Counted from the first letter of the stretch, positions 26,292 through 34,670 are shown. The stretch is DNA of 38,417 nt from Desulfobulbus sp. (GCA_003604995.1 QZJD01000033.1:1-38417), one strand, 5' to 3'. Program-made: numbers and translations. The notes: generated by a model not told the origin, from the sequence alone.

Positions 26292-26669
26292 TTATTCCTT
26301 GTCTTTATCGCGGTGTACAACCTGGGTCGCAAACCGGTGCGACGCCAGGATCTTCTTCATCTCCTCAACAAAGGCCACCGACCGATGGCGGCCGCCGGTA
26401 CAACCCACCGCCAGTCGGACTTCCAGGCGGCCGGCCGCGGCGTGACTTTGCAGAAACTGCAGAAAAAAGGGAACAAATTTAACCAAAAAGGCTCTGGCCG
26501 CGTCGCTGCACAGAACATAATCGGCCACCCGAGCCTCCAGACCCGTCCCCTCCTTTAATTCCGGGACATAATAGGGGTTGGGCAGAAAACGTACATCCAG
26601 GATAGTTTCCGCGTCCGGCATGCCGTGTTTGTACCCGAAGGAAGAAAGGATGACCTGCATTCCGTGCAC
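26292..26669 (-). CDS. Stand-alone RapZ C-terminal domain protein
   Basis: This 125-residue protein corresponds to the C-terminal domain of RapZ, the RNase adaptor that senses glucosamine-6-phosphate in enterobacteria. The segments SSFGYKHGMP, DVRFLPNPYYVPEL, TGLEARVADYVL and VGCTGGRHRSVAF match that domain closely. The N-terminal P-loop ATPase half of RapZ is absent, and the upstream DNA does not encode it, so this is a genuine short form. The start is uncertain between GTG at 26669 and ATG at 26660, neither with a clear ribosome site. It lies upstream of the phasin-like and UbiB-like genes on the same strand. Confidence 0.85.
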   Translation of the reverse strand: MHGMQVILSSFGYKHGMPDAETILDVRFLPNPYYVPELKEGTGLEARVADYVLCSDAARAFLVKFVPFFLQFLQSHAAAGRLEVRLAVGCTGGRHRSVAFVEEMKKILASHRFATQVVHRDKDKE

Positions 26670-27024
26670 CCGTTAGGCAAATAAAAACGCAACTCTGCTG
26701 ATTCCTTTAAATTCTTACAAGTTACTCTACCATAAGCCCTTTGCGCGGTAAAGACCAGGATGTTTCATCGTCGAAGAGAAAATGCGGCGGGCGCCGAACC
26801 GGCGAGAGGACCGGGACTGCAAAAACGGCTTGAGGATGGATCATAAACAAGATAGAATAATATTGTCAGGGGGTTAATCGCTCTCGCCCCCCGCGACTAA
26901 CTGAGCTAACCGCCCAATAACCTTACCAGTTGGACAATAATTAACAATGGGAATGTTCAATTTCAAACCTGCAAAATATACCGGTACCTGGTTGAAGATC
27001 ACCCGATAACGCAAGGAGAAAAGA
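26670..27024. other. Intergenic region with structured leader
   Basis: This divergent gap between the RapZ-domain gene and the flavodoxin-like gene is AT-rich at both ends. Positions 26869-26915 hold complementary blocks that can pair in alternative ways: GGGGG with CCCCC, or GGTTAATCGC with GCGACTAAC. Read on the minus strand, 26915-26901 resembles the 5' end of a tRNA, but no 3' half follows. Repeats CTAAC, CTAACC and ATAACC are present but not at regular 11-base spacing. No clear sigma70 promoter was found. Confidence 0.45.
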
Positions 27025-27546
27025 ATGAAAGCACTTGTCGTCTATTCATCCAAGGGAGGGAATACCAGAAAACTGGCGGAAACGGCCTTTGCCCGTCTCG
27101 CCGGGGACAAGGAGATCAAGCCGGTGGCCGAAGCGCCGGATCCGGGAGGATATGATCTGGTAATTGTTGGTTTCTGGTACCAGGGCGGGCTGCCGGACCC
27201 GGCCGCTCAGGAGTATCTGAAAAAATGCGGTGGGCTCGGCAAGTTGTTTCTTCTGGCCACCCATGGCGCGGCCAGAAATTCCGAATCCGCGCTGATCGGC
27301 ATGAACAAGGCGCGGGAACTGGCCTCGGGAGCGAATATTGTCGGTACCTTCAGCTGCCAGGGAGAGGTGCCCCCCCAGGTCCTGGCCTCCGCCGCCAACA
27401 AGAGCCCGCAGCCGCCCTGGCTCAAGGACGCCGATCAGGCCAAGGGGCACCCGAACAACGACGACCTGTACGACCTGTGCATCGCCCTGGAAAATGCAGG
27501 CCTGGTGGAGGTACCGAAACCCGGCGAAAAAAGGATGTTTTCCTGA
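27025..27546 (+). CDS. Flavodoxin-like protein
   Basis: This 173-residue flavodoxin-fold protein is probably an FMN-binding cytosolic electron carrier or small reductase. The N-terminal strand and phosphate loop KALVVYSSKGGNTRKLAE replace the classical S/TxTGNT loop. YDLVIVGFWYQGGLPDP and FLLATHGA match the aromatic FMN-clamping loops of the family. The C-terminal region (SPQPPWLKDADQAKGHPN) resembles other flavodoxin family proteins that use a Pro-rich tail. A strong AAGGAGA site lies ahead of the ATG. It appears monocistronic, with a possible structured leader and a terminator just after the stop. Confidence 0.88.
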   Translation: MKALVVYSSKGGNTRKLAETAFARLAGDKEIKPVAEAPDPGGYDLVIVGFWYQGGLPDPAAQEYLKKCGGLGKLFLLATHGAARNSESALIGMNKARELASGANIVGTFSCQGEVPPQVLASAANKSPQPPWLKDADQAKGHPNNDDLYDLCIALENAGLVEVPKPGEKRMFS

Positions 27547-27569
27547 GCGCGGTTGCGCGGTAAAAAGAC

Positions 27570-27606
27570 AACGCCCTCTGCTCACAAGGCAAAGGGCGTT
27601 TTATTT
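27570..27606. terminator. Rho-independent terminator, shared by convergent genes
   Basis: AACGCCCTCTGC (27570-27581) pairs with GCAAAGGGCGTT (27589-27600) with one internal mismatch, followed by TTATTTT. It ends the flavodoxin transcript. Its right arm lies within the last codons of the convergent PGPGW-type gene. Confidence 0.8.
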
Positions 27607-27995
27607 TGCTTTCGGCGGAGCCAGTTCAGGGTTTTCGCCACCCGGGGCCGACGGATAAGGGCATCCACCAGCAGGTGCTTTCTTGGAAAGTCCATGAGGG
27701 AGATGCCGATCAGGATGGTGATGATCCCCTGGCCCGGCAGGAGGAGCATGGCGATTCCGGCCAGCAGGAACAGCGTGCCGAATCCGTTGCGCACTACGAA
27801 AATTATCCTGGCCGCGAGAGGATGTTGTTTGTGCCGCTCCTCCACCTTCCGCCGGTGCTGGATGAAATAATCGACCGGCAGACGCCCGATGAGCCAGGGA
27901 ATGGCCAGGAGACTGCCGACAAAGGTGAGCACGGAGACCAGGCCGAGCAGTTCGACCAGATCCCGGTAATGGGGCGTCAGGGCGGGTAATACCAT
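27582..27995 (-). CDS. PGPGW-type small transmembrane protein
   Basis: This 137-residue membrane protein has two or three hydrophobic segments (about 12-38 and 68-100) and a very basic C-terminus (RRPRVAKTLNWLRRKQ). The second segment contains LLLPGQGIITILIGISLM, matching the PGPGW family of putative transmembrane proteins, for which no function is established. The start overlaps the prmA stop codon (TAATG), so translation is probably coupled. It is the last gene of the DUF748-prmA operon. Confidence 0.8.
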   Translation of the reverse strand: MVLPALTPHYRDLVELLGLVSVLTFVGSLLAIPWLIGRLPVDYFIQHRRKVEERHKQHPLAARIIFVVRNGFGTLFLLAGIAMLLLPGQGIITILIGISLMDFPRKHLLVDALIRRPRVAKTLNWLRRKQNKTPFAL

Positions 27996-28834
27996 TAAGC
28001 GTTCCTGTTGCGCAGCAGCCAGATGCGCCACATTTCGCGCCCTCCACGATGGAGGAGCCGAACGGTATCCGTCGGCAAGGCGGCCAGGAGTTCTCCTTCC
28101 ATGCCGGGGGTGAAGCCGGAAATGAGATAATTTCCGGCCGTCCAGAACTTTGGTTCGGCAAACAGTGCCAGCAACAGACCCCGGTACAGATTGGCGATGA
28201 CCAGGTCCTGGTCGCGCAGGTCGGGGAGTCCCTGATGCAGGTCCGCCTGCACCACCGTCACCTTGTCCCGGCAATCGTTCAGTTCCACGTTGCGCCGGGC
28301 CACCGCGCAAGCCATGGGATTGTTGTCCACCGCGAGCACTTGCCCTGCCCCAAGCCTGGCCGCGGCAATGGCCAGCAGCCCGGTGCCGGTGCCGAGATCG
28401 ACGACCCGGTCGATCCGTTGCCCCGACTCCCTCAGCATCGTCTCCAGGGTTTCCAGGCACAGACGGGTAGTGGCGTGAAAACCGCTGCCGAAGATGACGC
28501 TCGGATCAAGGACAATCTCCCGGCGGCCGTCCCCTGCCGTCGTCCCCTCCTCCCAGACGGGACGAATGGCGAGATGTTTCGTGGCAAAGGGTCCGATATC
28601 CGTCCCGGCCTCCCAGTCCCGGTAGCCGAGCTCGGCCTGATAGATGATCGTTGCGCCGGTGGCGGCGCAGATGCTTTGCACCAGCTCTTCCCTGGCCTGG
28701 TGAAAAAAAAGAATGGCGTTGTCATCCTCCACCCAGGTGCCGATGAGATCAGGGTCATCGACCGGAGGAAGATCCAGCCGGTCGAAATAATAGACAAAAA
28801 GGCGGTCGTACTTGGTGTGCGGTGACCGAAGCAT
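27995..28834 (-). CDS. prmA: PrmA-family ribosomal protein L11 methyltransferase
   Basis: This 279-residue SAM-dependent methyltransferase resembles PrmA, which trimethylates ribosomal protein L11. The N-terminal region (about 1-110) is the diverged substrate-binding part. The catalytic domain has the SAM-binding motif VVDLGTGTGLLAIAAARLGA, acidic VDNNP at the end of the second strand, and DLVIANLYRGLL in the place of the usual DxVxANI motif. The linker motif that is normally FGTGTHPTT reads FGSGFHATT, a noticeable departure. The ATG at 28834 was chosen because it follows the DUF748 stop by 4 bp; an upstream extension would lie in that gene. Confidence 0.85.
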   Translation of the reverse strand: MLRSPHTKYDRLFVYYFDRLDLPPVDDPDLIGTWVEDDNAILFFHQAREELVQSICAATGATIIYQAELGYRDWEAGTDIGPFATKHLAIRPVWEEGTTAGDGRREIVLDPSVIFGSGFHATTRLCLETLETMLRESGQRIDRVVDLGTGTGLLAIAAARLGAGQVLAVDNNPMACAVARRNVELNDCRDKVTVVQADLHQGLPDLRDQDLVIANLYRGLLLALFAEPKFWTAGNYLISGFTPGMEGELLAALPTDTVRLLHRGGREMWRIWLLRNRNA

Positions 28835-28838
28835 GGTA

Positions 28839-31800
28839 TTACCGGCTCTTGCCGACCATGCTCGGCACCAGGCGCAAGCGCACCTGGGGAGGGCCGTCAT
28901 TGAATCCTTCCGCTATCTGCACCCGGGCCGGATCAACCGCCAGTTCCCTCTGCAGATACCCCTGAACGGCATGAAGCCGCTTGATCGCCAACTCCGCGAG
29001 CATGCCTTCGGTGACTTCGACCTGTACGTAGGGAAGAGGTTCCAGGTCACCGGCCAACTCGTCCGGCGCGATCTCCTCTTCGGTCACCACCGGCGTTTTA
29101 CCGGCCTTCATTTCGGCCAGACGCTGCTTTTCCCGCTCCTCCCGCTGCAATTTAAGCAGGGCCCGGCGACTGTTCTCCGCTTCCCGCTTCAGATCCGCCT
29201 CCTCCTGCACCATGCGGCGCAGGGCCTCGCGGTCCGTCTCCTGATCAATAACCGCATGGAGACGGAGGCCAAGGTAGGGCCGGATGCCGAACAGCTGCTT
29301 GAACCCGGCAAGCCCTTCCGGGACCAGCGGTTGCGCCTCACCCGGGGCAAAGGAGATCTGGTTCGGAAGCTGAAGATCAGGGAACAGTTCCCGCAGGACC
29401 AGATCCTCTGAAATATCGACCCGGATCTTCTGCCGCTGCAGATGCTGCTGGACCGCGCTCAGCAGAAGGGGCCGTTCGGAACCCTCGGTGAGATCGTCTC
29501 TGATCTCCATCCGCAGATCGCCCTTATTGCCGAGGAGCAGCGACGAAATCTTGAGTAACGGCGACTCCACCACAGGAGCCAGCCCCTGAAACCCGATCTC
29601 CGTGCTGATCTTCGCCACATTATCGGCGCGGGTCATGCTCTGCTGCCATGTACCCCGGGCCGATTCCACCGACATGCCCATGTTTCGCAAAAAGAAATCC
29701 GCAAACGGGGTGAGGGTAACCGTGGGCAGCGCAAGGGCGTACTCTTCAATCCGATTCATGCCGGCATGGCCTGACACCGTAAAATCACCCACCCCGCCGA
29801 CCTTACCGCTGAAGGAAAAGGGCATGGCCTTGCCGCCCAGGTCGCTGATGGAACCGTTGACGCCCTCAAGTTCCGGTTGATAGCCGGGCAGCAGGACCGG
29901 CCAGAACGGCGAAAACCTGCCGTCGTCGATGCTGATCTTGCTGACGGCGAGGTTCTTGAACAACGGCTTGCCGGGATGGAAAAAATTCCTCAGCAGATTC
30001 TCTGAATTGATAAGGCCGGGCTGAATCACGGGTTTGCGCACCATGATCTCACCCAGGTCCAGATGCAGGGGATCGGTTTGGAACCGCACCCGATCCGAGG
30101 TGGCCAGCCGCCAGGCGACCGACGGACCGTTTTCCTCCCCGGCGAGCAGGTCATGCACGCTGATCTGGCCGGCAAACTCGTTGGCGGGCAGGGACACGTT
30201 CCCCTGGATATTGATGGTCCCCCCCTTGACCGCAGGGACAAGACTCTCCCGCAGACAGGCATCAAACAGGGCAAAATCGAGATGCTGGAGATTGATTTGC
30301 AGGTTACCCTGCTTCTTTGCCCGGGAATAGCCGCCGTTGATCGTAACGCTCCCCTTGCCCCCGACGCGGCCCTGTGCGCTGATATTATTCACGGCGTTTT
30401 CCGCGGCAAGATCCTTTGCGTCAAGGTCCAGATCCGCCAGCAGCAGACTCTTGTCCACCGAACAGAGCGGCCGCAGCAAGGGGGCATGGAGCCGGCCGTC
30501 CTTGATCCGCAGATTGATCATTTCCAATTGCCAGGATGCCCCGTCAGGCTTTGTATCGAGCGCAGCCAGCAGGAATCCCGGCGCAAAGATCTCGCTTTCC
30601 GAAAGCTCCAAGGTGGTACAGGTCAGTTTCCGGGATGGTCCGTCCAGACGCAGATCGGCACAACGGAAGCTTTTTCCGGCGGCGGCCTTTTTGCCCTGCA
30701 CATTCAAGGCATAGCCGGTCACTGCCAGGTCACCCTCACTGACCCGAAAGGTCGCGTCTTCCCCGGGCGTTTCACCCTTGCCCGGAAGATCATTTTTTGA
30801 CTCATAGGTAAAATGCAGACTGCCGCTGCCCTTGGTGAAATTCAGAGCCGTTCGGGGCAAGAGACCTTGATACCTGTTAAAATCAAATTGGTCCAGAGCC
30901 GCCTTGCCACGCACCCCGCCGTCCGGCAGAATATCCCCTTCGCCGGCAAGGGTCACTGCCTGTTTGCCGGCATTGTCCACCGCGTGAAAGGTAAAATGCG
31001 CCGGGCCGCTTTTCTTTTCCTCAAGACTGACGCCGGGACTGGTAAAATGCTCCAAATTGAAACTGACGTCGTTCCAGGCAAACTCCTTTTGTGTCTTGCC
31101 GGGCAACGCCACCAGCACCTTCCCTCCGGTGAGCTGCAAAAGATCGACGCCCAGATTGAGCGGAAGGCGGACGGGGCTGAGAAGGACACTGCCCAGATCA
31201 GACATGGTCAGCCCTGACTTGCCGGCATCATCATTTTTGAGGGTAAGATGAAGCTGAGGGTCCTCAAGAAGAATCTTTGAGAAACGGTATCGCTGACCCA
31301 GCGGGGCAATATGAAAATCAAGCTGCGCCGAGGGAACACTGAACACATTGGTCCCGTGCTGATCCACCACTTTGACCGCCGACACGGTGGAGCTGCCTTC
31401 CAGCTGAACACGCTGGCCGCCCGAACCGGTTTGCGGAAAAATAAGGCGGAGTTCCATGTCCGCCTGGCCCTCGACCAGCCTGAGTCGCTGGTCAAGCACG
31501 GGTAACTCCTCAAGATAATTCGCCAGGACCACAGACTTGACCTTCAGGTCAAAGCTGGTCTCCATCCGTCCCCCGCTGCCCAGATCCCGAACAGCTTCGA
31601 TCTGGACCGGACTTTCATTGATCACCGCGCTCAGGCGCGGCAGCCGTTCATCAAGAGCCTGCTGGGGATCCAGAGGCGGGAGATAGAGTTCAATCTGCTC
31701 GATCCGGTGCTGTTTCCGCTCGGCAGGGTCGTCAACCAGCACGGTTCCGCCGGTCAGGGTGATCTCTCCCGGCAGAAGCCAGGACGGCCAGAGCGAAGCT

Positions 31801-32480
31801 TTTGACTTGTTCGCGGAAGGGATGAGCAGTCGCCAGGTATCGGCAAGATCACTGGACACCGCGGCATCCCTGTTGATCTGCATCTGGAGATCCCTGATCA
31901 GCACATCCTCGCAAATAAGGATACCGGAAGAAAGCCGGGCAAGGGTGATCCGGCAATCGATTCTCGCGCACGAAAGCAGAGGTTGCTCACTCTGATCACC
32001 GATCACCGGACCGATGGCGATGTCTTCGAGAAACAGGCGCAGGGAAAAAGGTGAGAAAACGGCGCGGGAGATTGCCACCGGGCGGTCCAGTCGCTGACTG
32101 AGCGTGCGCGCCAGCGCCCCCTTGATATAGAGCGGAACAAACAGATAACTGCCCACGACGTACAGCAGGAAGAGAGTGAGCGGCAAAAGCAGTAACCATG
32201 CCGCAAGGCGCGGCAGTCGCCTTCCCGGCGGCCGTTTGCGTTTTTTTCCGGTCCGGCGTGAGGTGGGTTGCCGATAGGCGTCGGGTGCGGGTTCTGTTTC
32301 GCCGGCATACACAGGCTCCCCTTCCGGAACCTCCTCCGGAAGATCTCCGCGCACGTCCGGTTCCGGCAATGCCGTAGTGGGCGCCACGCCCTCCGCCGGA
32401 GATTCCGATTCCTGTCGACCGTCCCCTGACCTGCCCTTCTGGTCATCAGGATTGATGGGTATTTCGCCAAACCTCTTCAT
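28839..32480 (-). CDS. DUF748 (AsmA-like) envelope protein
   Basis: This protein of about 1213 residues is anchored in the inner membrane. An N-terminal cytosolic tail of about 90 residues is acidic and Pro-rich, ending in a basic patch (RRTGKKRKRPPGRR). It is followed by one transmembrane segment at about 92-116 and then over 1000 residues predicted to be periplasmic and beta-rich, with many Gly, Leu and Asp repeats. The opening TLSQRLDRPVAISRAVFSPFSLRLFLED and the C-terminal segment GPPQVRLRLVPS are typical of DUF748/AsmA-like proteins, which are thought to aid lipid or outer membrane transport. A charged helix of about 60 residues precedes the C-terminus. The start could be ATG 32480 (used) or GTG 32486. 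Confidence 0.85.
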   Translation of the reverse strand: MKRFGEIPINPDDQKGRSGDGRQESESPAEGVAPTTALPEPDVRGDLPEEVPEGEPVYAGETEPAPDAYRQPTSRRTGKKRKRPPGRRLPRLAAWLLLLPLTLFLLYVVGSYLFVPLYIKGALARTLSQRLDRPVAISRAVFSPFSLRLFLEDIAIGPVIGDQSEQPLLSCARIDCRITLARLSSGILICEDVLIRDLQMQINRDAAVSSDLADTWRLLIPSANKSKASLWPSWLLPGEITLTGGTVLVDDPAERKQHRIEQIELYLPPLDPQQALDERLPRLSAVINESPVQIEAVRDLGSGGRMETSFDLKVKSVVLANYLEELPVLDQRLRLVEGQADMELRLIFPQTGSGGQRVQLEGSSTVSAVKVVDQHGTNVFSVPSAQLDFHIAPLGQRYRFSKILLEDPQLHLTLKNDDAGKSGLTMSDLGSVLLSPVRLPLNLGVDLLQLTGGKVLVALPGKTQKEFAWNDVSFNLEHFTSPGVSLEEKKSGPAHFTFHAVDNAGKQAVTLAGEGDILPDGGVRGKAALDQFDFNRYQGLLPRTALNFTKGSGSLHFTYESKNDLPGKGETPGEDATFRVSEGDLAVTGYALNVQGKKAAAGKSFRCADLRLDGPSRKLTCTTLELSESEIFAPGFLLAALDTKPDGASWQLEMINLRIKDGRLHAPLLRPLCSVDKSLLLADLDLDAKDLAAENAVNNISAQGRVGGKGSVTINGGYSRAKKQGNLQINLQHLDFALFDACLRESLVPAVKGGTINIQGNVSLPANEFAGQISVHDLLAGEENGPSVAWRLATSDRVRFQTDPLHLDLGEIMVRKPVIQPGLINSENLLRNFFHPGKPLFKNLAVSKISIDDGRFSPFWPVLLPGYQPELEGVNGSISDLGGKAMPFSFSGKVGGVGDFTVSGHAGMNRIEEYALALPTVTLTPFADFFLRNMGMSVESARGTWQQSMTRADNVAKISTEIGFQGLAPVVESPLLKISSLLLGNKGDLRMEIRDDLTEGSERPLLLSAVQQHLQRQKIRVDISEDLVLRELFPDLQLPNQISFAPGEAQPLVPEGLAGFKQLFGIRPYLGLRLHAVIDQETDREALRRMVQEEADLKREAENSRRALLKLQREEREKQRLAEMKAGKTPVVTEEEIAPDELAGDLEPLPYVQVEVTEGMLAELAIKRLHAVQGYLQRELAVDPARVQIAEGFNDGPPQVRLRLVPSMVGKSR

Positions 32481-32567
32481 GGTCACTATTTACTCAATAT
32501 AGAAATAAAATAACATTCTCATGTTTATCCCGCGGAGGAAACGCGGCAAGCGGATGAACCAACCGTG

Positions 32568-32597
32568 AATATATAATCGTCCGGGCTAAATTGACAA
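32568..32597 (-). promoter_or_regulatory. Candidate promoter for the DUF748 operon
   Basis: On the minus strand, TTGTCA (32597-32592) is followed by TATATA after 16 bases (32575-32570) or TATATT after 18 bases (32573-32568). Either would give a leader of about 80 bases to the DUF748 start. The match is fair and positional support is good, but no other evidence exists. Confidence 0.5.
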
Positions 32598-32637
32598 CTC
32601 CCCTTTCAAGAAAAACCTGCTGGTTTATGGTCGGCCA

Positions 32638-32743
32638 CGCAAAAAAATGCGGAACCTAGGCCGGCATTCCTTGCAAGTTGTTGAAAAATCGGCAGCGGAT
32701 GCTCATTTTTTTGAGTTGCGAAATTGTCATTATTTTGCGGGCA
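32638..32743 (+). repeat. Dispersed intergenic repeat, copy D
   Basis: This is the best-conserved copy: GCAAAAAAATGCGG, CCTAGGCCGGCAT, CCTTGCAAG, GAAAAATCGGC, CGGATGCTCA and TTGAGTTGCGAAATT in order. Its first half matches copy A almost base for base. Its second half matches copies B and C in GGATG, TTTTGAG and GCGA blocks. It lies about 135 bp upstream of cdaA. Confidence 0.6.
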
Positions 32744-32810
32744 CTGGATCAGTTCCGGCTCCCAGGCTTGATCTTTTTCAGAAAGTTATATTTTTTCTGT
32801 TCAATTTCCC

Positions 32811-32838
32811 TTGTCCATGCTAATAAATTATATATAGA
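32811..32838 (+). promoter_or_regulatory. Possible promoter for cdaA-cdaR-glmM
   Basis: TTGTCC (32811-32816) is followed after 16 bases by TATAGA (32833-32838), in the AT-rich stretch 40-65 bp before the cdaA ATG. The spacing and the -35 are both suboptimal, so this is only a plausible candidate. Confidence 0.35.
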
Positions 32839-32877
32839 AATTAATATCTTTCGGTCATTTCAACTGCTCCGGGGTTC

Positions 32878-33678
32878 ATGCTCGACTTCATCGCTTCACT
32901 CAGATGGCAGGATTTTGTCGATATATTGATCGTCACCGTCATCATATACCGCATCATTCTGCTCATCCAGGGAACCCGGGCGGTACAGATGCTGATCGGC
33001 ATCATCGTCATCACCATCATCTACTTCATATCCCGCCAACTTGATCTGCTGACCCTGCACTGGCTGCTCAAAACCTTCCTCAACTCCATTTTCCTCATCG
33101 TCATCATCGTCTTTCAGCGCGATATCCGCAGGGTTCTCACCCAGGTCGGCAAGGCGCCGTTTCAGAAACAGCACGATGTCCTGGCCCAGGACCTGAACGA
33201 AATCGTCAAGGCGGCAACCCACATGGCCAGGCGCCGCATCGGAGCGCTCATCGTTATCGAACGGGAAACCGGGCTGCGCGATTATATCGAATCCGGCCAT
33301 TCCATCGACGCCAAACTGACTAGGGAACTGCTGATCTCCATCTTTCTCCACGATTCGCCCATCCATGACGGCGCCGTCGTGGTATGCAACGGTCGCATCC
33401 ATTCCGCGGGCTGTCTGCTGCCCCTCACCCAGAACCCGATGCTCAGCAAACAGTACGGGACAAGACATCGGGCGGCCATCGGTCTGTCTGAAGAGACCGA
33501 TGCGGTGGTGGTGGTGGTCTCCGAAGAGCGCCAGGAAATCTCCCTGGTGGAGAACGGCATGATCAGAACCTTTCGCGATGAAGAGTTACTGGCCAGCGCC
33601 CTCCACAACATCTTCATCCAGCAGGATATTCCCAACTCATCCTGGAGGAGCTGGCTCGGCAAGGCCAATCGGACATAA
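32878..33678 (+). CDS. cdaA: Diadenylate cyclase CdaA
   Basis: This 266-residue membrane-bound diadenylate cyclase makes c-di-AMP from two ATP. Three hydrophobic N-terminal segments (about 12-30, 36-52 and 66-80) are followed by a cytosolic DAC domain. The catalytic motifs DGA (164-166, in IHDGAVVV) and RHR (196-198, in GTRHRAAIG) are intact, and the aspartate and glycine neighbours fit active enzymes. The last 30 residues extend past the domain as in the DisA_N/CdaA family. The start is ATG with a GGGG-containing site. The gene overlaps cdaR by one base (TAATG) and glmM follows. This is the conserved cdaA-cdaR-glmM module in which the two downstream proteins adjust cyclase activity. Confidence 0.96.
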   Translation: MLDFIASLRWQDFVDILIVTVIIYRIILLIQGTRAVQMLIGIIVITIIYFISRQLDLLTLHWLLKTFLNSIFLIVIIVFQRDIRRVLTQVGKAPFQKQHDVLAQDLNEIVKAATHMARRRIGALIVIERETGLRDYIESGHSIDAKLTRELLISIFLHDSPIHDGAVVVCNGRIHSAGCLLPLTQNPMLSKQYGTRHRAAIGLSEETDAVVVVVSEERQEISLVENGMIRTFRDEELLASALHNIFIQQDIPNSSWRSWLGKANRT

Positions 33679-34670
33679 TGAAGTTCAGACTGTTTCAAAA
33701 CAAGCCGAAGAACTGGGTGCTCAAGGCCGTTTCCCTGTGCCTGGCGATCATGCTCTGGTATTTTGTGGTCGGTGAGGACCAGGTGGACATGAATATCCAG
33801 GTGCCCATCGAAATTATCAATCTGCCCGCCAACCTGACCATTGCCAACGAGTACAAGAAAAGCATCGACGTGGCGGTGCGCGGACCGCGCAGCGTCATTC
33901 TGGACCTGCGCAACCGCAACATCACCCGGCCGGTTGATCTGAGCGGCGCCCAGCCCGGCACCATTGTCATCAAAAACGATGAGCGCTCCATTCCGCTTCC
34001 CAAGGGGATACTGGTCCAGCGCCTGCAACCCACCAACATTACCCTGCTGCTTGACAAGCTGATCCAGAAAAATTTTCCGATTAAAGCCGTTACGGAGGGA
34101 AAAGTGGCCGCCGGGTATGAAGTGGGAAAAATATTTCTTGACCCCGACCATCTGGTCATTTCCGGTCCCCAGGCAATCCTTGAGCAGGAATCCTTTCTGA
34201 ACACCTATGCCATTGATCTGAATGGGCTGGAACAGGGTACAACCATCCAGGTCCACCTGAACCTGAAGCCCGAATTTTTCGATCTCATCGGCGAAACCGT
34301 CGTGGCCGCCCGGGTTGAGCTGAAGGAAAAGCGCGTGGAGCGGACCATTAAGATCGTCCCCCTTGCCGAGCAGGAACCGCATCAACCGGTGAAAATCGTC
34401 CCGGGCAAGGTTTCCGTTCTGGCCTCCATACCTCAGAATCTGGCAAAAAAGACCGCTGATCTGACCACTCTTGTCGAGGCCACCGTCGCTACGGCAGGAG
34501 TGACCGAGGAGAGCTCCGTACCGGTGCTGGTGATCGGCCGTACGGTCACAGGGCATGAACCGGTCAAGATCATTTCGGTCACTCCTGCCGAGGTGAAGGT
34601 AACCCCCCTTGCCCCCCCAACCCCATCAGATACAACACCCTCCAGCCCTCCCGGCGAGCCCGAGGGGTGA
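33678..34670 (+). CDS. cdaR: CdaA regulatory protein CdaR (YbbR-domain protein)
   Basis: This 330-residue protein is anchored by one membrane segment (about 14-32), followed by a tandem of YbbR domains (about 34-115, 120-205 and 210-300) exposed outside the membrane. Recognisable elements are VPIEIINLPANLTI, VRGPRSVIL, the second-domain VISGPQAIL, and VPVLVIG in the last. CdaR binds CdaA and modulates c-di-AMP production. The C-terminus is a Pro/Ser-rich tail (LAPPTPSDTTPSSPPGEPEG) without obvious structure. Its ATG shares a base with the cdaA stop. Confidence 0.92.
   Translation: MKFRLFQNKPKNWVLKAVSLCLAIMLWYFVVGEDQVDMNIQVPIEIINLPANLTIANEYKKSIDVAVRGPRSVILDLRNRNITRPVDLSGAQPGTIVIKNDERSIPLPKGILVQRLQPTNITLLLDKLIQKNFPIKAVTEGKVAAGYEVGKIFLDPDHLVISGPQAILEQESFLNTYAIDLNGLEQGTTIQVHLNLKPEFFDLIGETVVAARVELKEKRVERTIKIVPLAEQEPHQPVKIVPGKVSVLASIPQNLAKKTADLTTLVEATVATAGVTEESSVPVLVIGRTVTGHEPVKIISVTPAEVKVTPLAPPTPSDTTPSSPPGEPEG

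Noticed and set aside
26875-26900. H-type pseudoknot combining the GGTTAATCGC stem and the G/C runs
   Set aside because: The connecting loop across the 9-bp stem would have no bases, which is not sterically possible; the pairings are better viewed as alternatives.
26897-26927. CTAAC/ATAAC repeats upstream of the flavodoxin-like gene as a third Pho box
   Set aside because: Spacings are 9, 11 and 7 bases, not a regular 11, so they do not match the two accepted arrays.
32572-32577. Perfect TATAAT on the plus strand as a cdaA promoter
   Set aside because: No acceptable -35 lies 16-18 bases upstream, and the leader would be about 300 bases; the minus-strand reading for the DUF748 operon fits better.
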